A DNA stretch of 13,748 nt, taken from CAZOLI01 sp964580675. GTDB lineage: Bacteria > Planctomycetota > MHYJ01 > CAYXQY01. Positions within the stretch are counted from its first letter, which is position 1. Every line of letters starts with the position of its first letter. Location: NCBI GenBank assembly GCA_964580675.1, contig CAZOLI010000051.1, positions 1 through 13,748 of the forward strand, in the 5' to 3' direction. Below are positions 9,601-13,748 of this stretch, in pieces. A model generated the notes under the pieces. That model ran no database searches and was not told the DNA's origin. It saw nothing but the letters and a program-made list of their open reading frames with translations. A program made the position numbers and the translations under genes.

Positions 9601-9802
9601 GAATTCCGGGAGCATGGTGAACTGGCATCGTCCTCCTCAGGATGCTCGGAATGCCTACGAGAAGTTTCATCTTCGAAGAGCCCTTCGGCGAACCGAAGGA
9701 AACATTAGCGAAATTGCACAAACCTGGGACATAAGCCGGCGTGCCGTGTACAACCTCTGTGAGAAACATGATCTGAATCCCGATACGTTCCGGCCGGGTT
9801 AA
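3605..9802 (+). CDS. Ser/Thr kinase-AAA-TPR-GGDEF-like-GAF-sigma-54 activator fusion regulator
   Basis: Very large cytoplasmic regulator, 2065 residues from the ATG at 3605. Domains in order: Ser/Thr kinase, about 9-270 (lysine in VALK at K40, HFDIKPDN with D135, DFC 156-158, APE 179-181); AAA_16/NACHT-like ATPase, about 290-560 (Walker A GPSGVGKS 325-332, Walker B LEDLQWADE 452-460); TPR-like helical repeats, about 730-1210; degenerate GGDEF, about 1338-1515 (AGTLF at 1430-1434 in place of GGDEF); GAF, about 1540-1705; sigma-54 AAA+ domain, about 1729-1957 (GETGTGKE 1760-1767, GAFTGA 1807-1812, LFLDE 1828-1832, WSGNIREL); Fis-type helix-turn-helix, about 2020-2060. The intact GAFTGA and Walker motifs argue for a working bacterial enhancer-binding protein. 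No membrane segment is seen. An upstream ATG at 3521 would add 28 Arg- and Val-rich residues ahead of the kinase. GTG at 3617 is also possible, and no start has a well-spaced Shine-Dalgarno. The likely target is the protease promoter downstream (inferred). Confidence 0.9.
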   Translation: MGNTVKINNRFRIEEKIASGGTSDVYLVEDDIRGESVALKCLTEEPSTERDTLGVEYRTLMEMEHPNLEDVFEFGTVEKGPDHLVGNSYFTSEFIEGENWRLKTAEVSLDALLNQAVAICRALQFVHCRDLIHFDIKPDNVLVPENTAEREAVLVDFCLSENSEAAQGVDIRGTLSYVAPEIIQDEPVDGRSDLYSLGITLYEMVTGELPYGDRSAGEILHYHVDNSLPDMDPETMEVPPDLVQLIRDLMARNPEQRPSSANEVIHRLGNVSGTTYRQETQETMAGYVDSPAFIGRKEELTALKELWRNIEKEREEENPLVLLTGPSGVGKSRLLQEFGVWARTNSVNVYQNKALLDRTEPYGLMKPVLEKYRRHVDVRRQTGNLASDPVQKQSPLLSIVMKDGDGNDPPEERPKTNKVSVETKTENVEKVLDAVSDFVIEGVGDQGGIIMLEDLQWADEMSLRLMACLVRKASVRPDHVPLLVVATMRSEAGSENGQEILGTLRKENRTREISLSSLEKDATERLVESMFGSGGEQIAETVLDREKSGNPMFVSELMRTCVESGAIRYVDGDWVLDEEKWQQVEVPDAVDELLAKRIERLDPREKEFLKMLASWDGRITRSTMHDVFSESWIPAHEDLEELKKRGLLNEEQEGTESYLLPAHDRIVEQLMARMESEERRERHSRLLSNLEKELRNADEDRGEHIGRLARFAREAGDRDKFLMYGEEAANRAWKSYAHREALSFYKQMLSYDGIPDEKKRTFLERTGDLHRKQGNYEEARDCYEKLLSVEKVFPDKRVRLLRKLGKLDRSTDSTASAEESFERALSVAEEIDSGTTEEDVQYEKVGVMIDYASLFSVRKGDREKADRMYRDALEACEHLEASTRKKKLELYIRINLQLNRSKLRKSSQTTEKLRTHLEEAEEGGHDELASRAARYLGLAHSRQNDYEKAIEAFQRAITLEEETGQRRVLASTLRDLGTVYRRTGRKKNAVDCLRRARNIFQEMADFEGMISTSGRLGTFYADQGRYRKAIQKYEKKITLAERLGDEPALGMAYSNIGLSYFFDGRFEQAISAFRQAFDFSEGTAEDQYFAVMLQNMVYVLLHLGRKEEAKKYFSKIEDLHKESRSERIRYYYHHSKGLICFYSDEFDEASDYFQTAGRLASTMQLPVQEGRSRVMKGAAEAWDGNEEKALSTHRNLLTNVSNLENTTILNRVRLWVLTDVVCFMEPPVDPDLVREAEQEMDKLSEDVPEQAAFLVARKFDVIKKLFQFRFRNRREVPEQVRDTLTRLREMHVNPVVDRLESLVRRVKEIVDRKEETDSQTGIMVPVDSRENVPGPIRDPVSGIGTPNTFRKHLKAILPADKEDASPVSVVLIRIDGLDVANRQLGFQEKNRIVSDIGDVLNSIGRERGERDVEDSPTGDFGPVGISARLAGTLFGLCLPENQSETRRVVQEILEKIRELLPGNPSEEEFPRVSAGISSPEGQSFRNVERLLDELEEAVQMASGSTEEDVVFVSDMTETTVRATERYITESNLSLPPLSRERIMLLSVLQEVTSAGLDLEKSMSVMLETLVNVTEARSGFVLLEGNDGLNVVSKRMGDKNDGREGDEERSEDLSLEEAVSKKLVEQAFDRGETLLIQNAADNETYRKFSTVRRLELRSVLVVPVTMSGKNNLAIYLENTEPGEMFGPEDRQFLEKVTDEMGDHLQQVVEHHRRETELKTVRQELKTRYDYENLKGSSPEMQEVFETLDRLIPTELNLILEGETGTGKELVARAIHYNGPRQDKPFLAVNCGRFQENLLEGELFGHKKGAFTGATESQKGLFEQADGGCLFLDEITSMDYELQNRLLRVLETGTVRRIGAESGVDVDVRIICATNRPIELAIEENEFRKDLYYRLNGAKINLPPLRERREDIPQLAHHFLQEFAEKRGESPKQLSDELCRKLMQRSWSGNIRELKSTVQLFAIYSGDKNIIQPEDVTDIPEENESPGGTLSQNRSSVQQRQNSGSMVNWHRPPQDARNAYEKFHLRRALRRTEGNISEIAQTWDISRRAVYNLCEKHDLNPDTFRPG

Positions 9803-9847
9803 TATCCTTCATCTCCTTCCCCGATTTCTGTTCCACTCCTGCCTCCC

Positions 9848-9875
9848 GGGCAATCGCCATTGGCCCTTTCCTTTT
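9848..9875 (+). terminator. Probable rho-independent terminator of the regulator gene
   Basis: GGGCAAT (9848-9854), loop CGCC, then ATTG-(G)-CCC (9859-9866) forms a seven-pair stem with one bulged G, followed by TTTCCTTTT. It lies 45 bases after the TAA of the regulator. It would isolate the protease from read-through and make it depend on its own sigma-54 promoter. Confidence 0.5.
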
Positions 9876-9936
9876 CCGATCACTTAAATTCCACCCCGGA
9901 ATCCTCCCCTTTTCGTTCCCTCCAGCTACGATTTTT

Positions 9937-9953
9937 GTGAATTAATAATTCAC
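9937..9953. promoter_or_regulatory. Perfect 17-bp palindrome, candidate enhancer (activator) site
   Basis: GTGAATTAATAATTCAC is a perfect 8-1-8 inverted repeat. Its centre (9945) is about 209 bases upstream of the predicted sigma-54 start site, a usual distance for an upstream activating sequence. A Fis-type helix-turn-helix dimer typically binds dyads of about this length, so the adjacent regulator is the natural candidate. No T-tract follows it on the plus strand. On the minus strand it is followed by five T residues after two bases, so a terminator role in that direction cannot be ruled out, though no gene reads that way. Confidence 0.45.
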
Positions 9954-9971
9954 ATCATATGCAAGGTCATT

Positions 9972-9990
9972 GATATAAAGGAATTATATC
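9972..9990. repeat. 7-5-7 inverted repeat GATATAA/TTATATC
   Basis: GATATAA (9972-9978) and TTATATC (9984-9990) are perfect reverse complements around AGGAA. It lies 18 bases after the 17-base palindrome, between it and the promoter. It differs in sequence from the first dyad, so if functional it would probably bind another protein. Confidence 0.35.
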
Positions 9991-10127
9991 GGATTAACCC
10001 TGTATTTCGTAAATTTCCTTTTACTCGACCGGTTAGCGGTGGTGGTTAAGGTGGGATTGGACTCAAAAAATTGTAAGTTATTAATATTAAATGGATTATA
10101 CGGATATAGGGTTGTGGTCGTTTGTTG

Positions 10128-10142
10128 TGGCACCCCGTTTGC
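10128..10142 (+). promoter_or_regulatory. Sigma-54 (RpoN) -24/-12 promoter of the protease gene
   Basis: TGGCACCCCGTTTGC matches the sigma-54 consensus TGGCAC-N5-TTGC at every conserved base, with the required ten bases between GG (10129-10130) and GC (10141-10142). Transcription should start near 10154, about 74 bases ahead of the protease ATG. Sigma-54 promoters are silent without an AAA+ activator, and one with an intact GAFTGA is encoded by the gene immediately upstream. Confidence 0.85.
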
Positions 10143-10215
10143 GCTTTTATAAGGAGAAACGAAATAAAAACGGGTCGACCGGTTTTGGTTCCGGAATGTT
10201 TTAGAAATTAATAAC

Positions 10216-10220
10216 AGGAG
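10216..10220 (+). promoter_or_regulatory. Shine-Dalgarno site of the protease gene
   Basis: AGGAG lies seven bases before the ATG at 10228. It fixes the start codon and is the best ribosome binding site in the window. Confidence 0.8.
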
Positions 10221-10227
10221 AACAAAC

Positions 10228-13200
10228 ATGAGAACAAGAAACAGAAATTTGTTGATTCTTGGTTTGTTTCTTCTGGTGAATGTGGCTCTGCTTGGCTGGT
10301 ACATGTTTGGAACGGAGGTCATATTCCCGGAGGTTACACAGCAGGAACAGGACCAGGTGGAGAACGGCACCGATGTGGAGGAGTTTACAGAAGCACCGGA
10401 TCCGTCGGGGGATCGTTCCGAATTGGGAAATGCGGCCCGACGTTCTTCGGCGGGAAATGGAGAAGATCCGGACATCCGGAAGCAAAGGAAGGGAGATTCG
10501 AATTCGGACGTAGCTGATCGAGAAGGCACGTCGGAGGAGGGTCGATCGGGGGGCGGGTCCCGGCAGGACGATGCAAACCAGGAGCCGACGGAAAAGGATT
10601 GGACGGAACGGATCGACGAGATGGTCAACGGGGAGTACGTTCCCGGTGAACTGCTGGTGAAGGTCCCCGAGAAACGAAAGAAAAAGTCGGTTAAACATGT
10701 GCTGAAGACACTGGATGCCGAAAGAACGGGTGAGTTTCAGAAATCGAACGGAGAGTCCGTGCTTCCCGGATGGGTGCACCTTGAGTTGCCCGACAAACGT
10801 TCGGTGCCGGAAGCATTGAAACTACTGAAAAAAGAATACGGAAACAAAAAGGTTGTGTCTTATGCGGAGCCGAACTTTATCGCGGAGACGTCCGTTGAAC
10901 CGAATGACACCCGGTTTTCCCAGCAATGGGGTTTCAAGGATTCGGAGGATGACGATATTGACGCGACGGAAGCGTGGGATCGAGGCACAGATGCGGGGGC
11001 CATTATTGTTGGTGTCGTGGACGAGGGCATTGACTATGCTCACGAGGATCTGAATGCCAATATGTGGGTGAACAGCGAGGAATTGAATGGTACGGATGGG
11101 GTCGACGACGACAACAACGGTTACGTGGACGACGTTTATGGCTGGGACTGGCATAATGATGATTCGGATCCAGGTGATCGCTCCGAAAACATCGATCACG
11201 GCACACACGTAGCGGGAACGATCGGTGCGGAAACGGACAACGAGATCGGTGTCGCCGGGACGGCCTGGAATGTACAACTCATGGCTCTTAAATTTCTTGG
11301 TGGGGATGATGGCAGGGGGTCCTACTCCGACGCTATAAAGGCCATCGATTACGGCATCGATAAAGGCGTTGACGTACTAAACAATTCCTGGGGAGGAGAT
11401 TCCAAATCGTCTTCCCTGAAAGACGCGGTGCAGCGAGCCCGTGATGCAGGTATTTTGTTTCCCGCGGCGGCCGGAAACGATTCCAGAGACATCGATTCGG
11501 ATCCGTTTTATCCGGCGTCCTACGACGTGGACAACGTGATCGCCGTTGCCGGAACCAATGACGACGACCAGTTGGATACGAACTACTCCAATTACGGTGA
11601 TGAGACCGTTCACCTCGGCGCACCCGGTTCTTATATCTGGAGCACGATTCCGGGAAACGATTACAGTTCGTACACCGGAACGTCGATGGCGACCCCACAC
11701 GTCTCCGGTTCGGCGGCCCTTGTTTGGGGTATGCACTCGGATCTGTCGTATACCGAGGTAAAGGATGGGTTAATTCAGGAAGGGGATCCCCTGTCGTCCC
11801 TCGACGGCAAGACAATTTCCGGGCGTCGGTTAAATCTCGAGAATACCCTGGCACGGTTTGCGGATTCCAATAACAGTGCGCCGACGGCGGATTTCAGTTA
11901 CTCCCCCACCAATCCCGATCCGGACGAAACCGTGAACTTCACCGACGAATCCAGTGATTCGGACGGTTCCATTTCCTCCTGGAGCTGGGACTTCGGCGAC
12001 GGAACCACGAGCACCAACCAGAACCCCTCCCACAGCTACTCCTCCGGGGGCACCTACACCGTGACCCTGACGGTCACCGACGATGACGGGGCCCAGGATA
12101 CCACCAGCCAGGACATTACCGTCAACAGCGCGCCGACCGCGGATTTCTCCTACTCCCCCTCGACCCCGACCGTGGACGAAACCATCCAGTTTTCGGACGA
12201 ATCCAGTGATTCGGACGGCAGTCTCTCCTCCTGGGAATGGGATTTTTACAACGACGGCACCACCGATAGTACCAACCAGAACCCGACACACAGCTACTCC
12301 TCCGCCGATACGTACACGGTGACACTGACCGTCACCGACGACGACGGATTGACCGACTCCACAAGCCAGGACATCACGGTGGTCTCCGGCAACACCGTCT
12401 TTGCGGACAATTTCGACGACGGAACCCTCACCGACAAGTGGAACGTAAACAACATCAGCGGATCCGGTGTCTCCGGCGTGGACACAAGGACGTCCAGTTC
12501 CGGGTCCTACTCGATGTACACCGGCGAGGGCGAGATCGCAACCGGCACCGATTCCCTGGACCTCTCTTCTTATGACGTGGGTAGTGTCAGTGCCTGGATT
12601 CGCCGGGGCGACGACAGTTTCAGCGAAAATCCGGAATCCGGGGAGGACATGGTCGTGGAGTACCTCGCCTCGGACGGCACCTGGAACAGCCTCGCAAGCT
12701 ATGCCGGGGGGGGGACGGCCGGCGAGATCTATACCCCCACCCTTTCCCTGCCGGACGCGGCCTTTCACAGCGGGTTCAAGCTGCGCTTTCACCAGCTGGG
12801 CGGAAGCGGAGACACCTACGATTACTGGCACGTCGACGACGTCCAGGTCACGGCCGATACCTCCGACAGCACGAACTCCTCGCCAATAGCCGATTTTTCC
12901 TTCAGTCCCTCTCATCCGGACGCGGGGGAGACGGTGGATTTTACGGATCAATCCAGTGACTCGGACGGAAGCATTGATTCCTGGAGCTGGGACTTTGACG
13001 GGGACGGTAGTGAGGACAGCACCAATCAGAACCCGTCTTATGCCTATTCCTCCGGCGGCACCTACACGGTGACATTGACGGTGACCGACGACGACGGGGC
13101 CACCGACAGCGCCAGCCAGGACATTACGGTCAACGCACCGCCATCGGCGTCCTTTACGTATTCGCCGACCGAGCCGCACCCGGGAGATTCGGTGGACTTT

Positions 13201-13748
13201 ACGGACGGATCCAGTGACTCGGACGGAAGCATTGATGCCTACAGCTGGGATTTTGGCGATGGTTCCACAGGTACCAGCCAGAACCCTTCTCACACGTATG
13301 ATTCGACCGGTTCCTACACGGTCACACTTACGGTCACCGACGACGACGGGGCCACCGACAGCACAAGTCAGACGGTGGATGTGGTGGCCAACGCGGCGCC
13401 GACGGCCGATTTTACCTATTCGCCGTCCTCGCCGTCGGTCGGGCAGACGATTGATTTCACCGATGGTTCCAGCGACTCGGACGGAAGCATCTCCTCCTAC
13501 AGCTGGGATTTTGGCGACGGGTCCACCAGCAGCAGTCAGAACCCGTCCCACAGCTACGACAGTGGAGGAACCTACACGGTGACGTTGACGGTCACCGACG
13601 ACGACGGGGCCACCGACAGCACCAGCCAGACGGTGGAGGTCACCGCCAACACCGCCCCGGAGGCCGATTTTACCTTCTCTCCGTCGTTTCCGCTGGTCGG
13701 GGAAACGGTCTACTTCTCGGATCAATCCAGTGACCCGGACGGGTCCGT
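10228..13748 (+). CDS. Subtilisin-family (S8) serine protease with PKD repeats, 3' end outside window
   Basis: Extracellular endopeptidase; 1173 codons are present and the frame is still open at the window edge. Residues 1-7 are basic and 8-27 hydrophobic: a signal peptide or signal anchor without an obvious AxA cleavage site. An acidic, hydrophilic linker follows (about 35-131), then an S8 prodomain, about 132-220 (starts GEYVPGELLVKV, ends YAEPNFI). The catalytic domain, about 228-545, has Asp265 (VVDEGID), His324 (DHGTHVAG), oxyanion Asn417 (AAGND) and Ser486 (GTSMATPH), all intact. An Asp/Asn-rich loop (DDDNNGYVDD, 293-302) probably binds calcium. PKD domains start near 551, 635, 886, 971, 1057 and 1143, the last one cut by the window. 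Residues about 722-880 form a MAM/jelly-roll-like beta-sandwich (ends YWHVDDVQV). PKD domains usually serve substrate binding or spacing. Expression should depend on the sigma-54 promoter. The C terminus, perhaps a sorting domain, is not visible. Confidence 0.93.
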   Translation, partial: MRTRNRNLLILGLFLLVNVALLGWYMFGTEVIFPEVTQQEQDQVENGTDVEEFTEAPDPSGDRSELGNAARRSSAGNGEDPDIRKQRKGDSNSDVADREGTSEEGRSGGGSRQDDANQEPTEKDWTERIDEMVNGEYVPGELLVKVPEKRKKKSVKHVLKTLDAERTGEFQKSNGESVLPGWVHLELPDKRSVPEALKLLKKEYGNKKVVSYAEPNFIAETSVEPNDTRFSQQWGFKDSEDDDIDATEAWDRGTDAGAIIVGVVDEGIDYAHEDLNANMWVNSEELNGTDGVDDDNNGYVDDVYGWDWHNDDSDPGDRSENIDHGTHVAGTIGAETDNEIGVAGTAWNVQLMALKFLGGDDGRGSYSDAIKAIDYGIDKGVDVLNNSWGGDSKSSSLKDAVQRARDAGILFPAAAGNDSRDIDSDPFYPASYDVDNVIAVAGTNDDDQLDTNYSNYGDETVHLGAPGSYIWSTIPGNDYSSYTGTSMATPHVSGSAALVWGMHSDLSYTEVKDGLIQEGDPLSSLDGKTISGRRLNLENTLARFADSNNSAPTADFSYSPTNPDPDETVNFTDESSDSDGSISSWSWDFGDGTTSTNQNPSHSYSSGGTYTVTLTVTDDDGAQDTTSQDITVNSAPTADFSYSPSTPTVDETIQFSDESSDSDGSLSSWEWDFYNDGTTDSTNQNPTHSYSSADTYTVTLTVTDDDGLTDSTSQDITVVSGNTVFADNFDDGTLTDKWNVNNISGSGVSGVDTRTSSSGSYSMYTGEGEIATGTDSLDLSSYDVGSVSAWIRRGDDSFSENPESGEDMVVEYLASDGTWNSLASYAGGGTAGEIYTPTLSLPDAAFHSGFKLRFHQLGGSGDTYDYWHVDDVQVTADTSDSTNSSPIADFSFSPSHPDAGETVDFTDQSSDSDGSIDSWSWDFDGDGSEDSTNQNPSYAYSSGGTYTVTLTVTDDDGATDSASQDITVNAPPSASFTYSPTEPHPGDSVDFTDGSSDSDGSIDAYSWDFGDGSTGTSQNPSHTYDSTGSYTVTLTVTDDDGATDSTSQTVDVVANAAPTADFTYSPSSPSVGQTIDFTDGSSDSDGSISSYSWDFGDGSTSSSQNPSHSYDSGGTYTVTLTVTDDDGATDSTSQTVEVTANTAPEADFTFSPSFPLVGETVYFSDQSSDPDGS
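11878..13748 (+). repeat. PKD-coding DNA repeats, period about 250-258 bases
   Basis: Six PKD units are encoded, the last truncated. The core that encodes VTDDDGA recurs as nearly the same DNA at 12073, 12331, 13081, 13333 and 13591. Spacings are 258, 750, 252 and 258; the long gap is the inserted beta-sandwich domain (about 12391-12870). The copies at 13333 and 13591 share an identical stretch of 30 bases (gtcaccgacgacg through gacagc), which indicates recent duplication or gene conversion. Confidence 0.8.

Larger units (their letters stand above)
9803..10227. other. Regulatory intergenic region between regulator and protease
   Basis: The first 130 bases are pyrimidine-rich and contain the probable regulator terminator (9848-9875) and a small ATTCC/GGAAT dyad (9888-9902). 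From about 9931 to 10127 the DNA is AT-rich and holds a 17-base palindrome (9937-9953), a 7-5-7 inverted repeat (9972-9990) and a 10-base palindrome TTAATATTAA (10081-10090). The sigma-54 promoter follows at 10128-10142, then a leader of about 74 bases. This layout, distal dyads, AT-rich spacer and -24/-12 promoter, is that of an enhancer-dependent control region. Confidence 0.6.

Noticed and set aside
9965..9978. IHF-like site on the minus strand (TATCAA then TTG)
   Set aside because: The spacing between the two halves is five bases and the consensus needs four. It is not strong enough to annotate.
9984..10779. Long minus-strand open frames (214 and 192 codons)
   Set aside because: They overlap the control region and the protease start on the opposite strand. 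Their Ser/Pro/Arg-rich translations show no domain.
11830..13725. 631-codon open frame on the minus strand
   Set aside because: It lies antisense to the PKD repeats of the protease. Its protein is a repetitive Gly/Val/Arg series mirroring the repeats, with no domain. GC-rich Asp/Ser/Thr codons leave few stops on the opposite strand.

Overview
The window holds three protein-coding genes, one of them running off the right edge, separated by informative intergenic regions. No rRNA, tRNA, CRISPR array, insertion sequence or integrase is visible. The organism cannot be named from this sequence. A Fis-type sigma-54 activator and a sigma-54 promoter point to a bacterium that uses RpoN. The proteins are rich in Asp and Glu, which would suit a marine or halophilic lifestyle. 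Huge Ser/Thr kinase fusions of this kind are typical of large-genome bacteria with complex signalling (Myxococcota/Bradymonadota-like or candidate phyla), but this is only a guess.

Layout. Positions 1-348 are non-coding: overlapping inverted repeats (1-71), an eight-copy heptamer tandem repeat (117-172) and an intrinsic terminator on the minus strand (189-216). Positions 349-3210 (minus) encode a PurL of the PurSL type: two PurS-like segments fused in front of the FGAM synthase domains, with no glutaminase domain. It has a sigma-70-like promoter with a perfect TATAAT at 3337-3342. Positions 3605-9802 (plus), divergent from purL, encode a roughly 2065-residue regulator: Ser/Thr kinase, AAA_16/NACHT-like ATPase, TPR array, degenerate GGDEF-like domain, GAF, sigma-54 AAA+ domain with intact GAFTGA, and Fis-type helix-turn-helix. 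From 10228 to the right edge (plus) lies a secreted or membrane-anchored subtilisin-family (S8) protease with a prodomain, a complete catalytic triad, at least six PKD domains and an inserted beta-sandwich-like domain. It has no stop codon inside the window, so a search for complete ORFs would miss it.

How they may work together. The 425-base gap between regulator and protease contains a probable terminator for the regulator, a perfect 17-base palindrome, and a consensus -24/-12 sigma-54 promoter (TGGCAC-N5-TTGC) 86 bases before the protease ATG. The simplest model is a local module: the regulator integrates signals through its kinase, ATPase/TPR, GGDEF-like and GAF domains, binds upstream of the promoter, and remodels sigma-54 RNA polymerase to switch on the extracellular protease. 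The promoter and the domains are seen in the sequence; the regulatory link is inferred. purL looks like an unrelated housekeeping neighbour.
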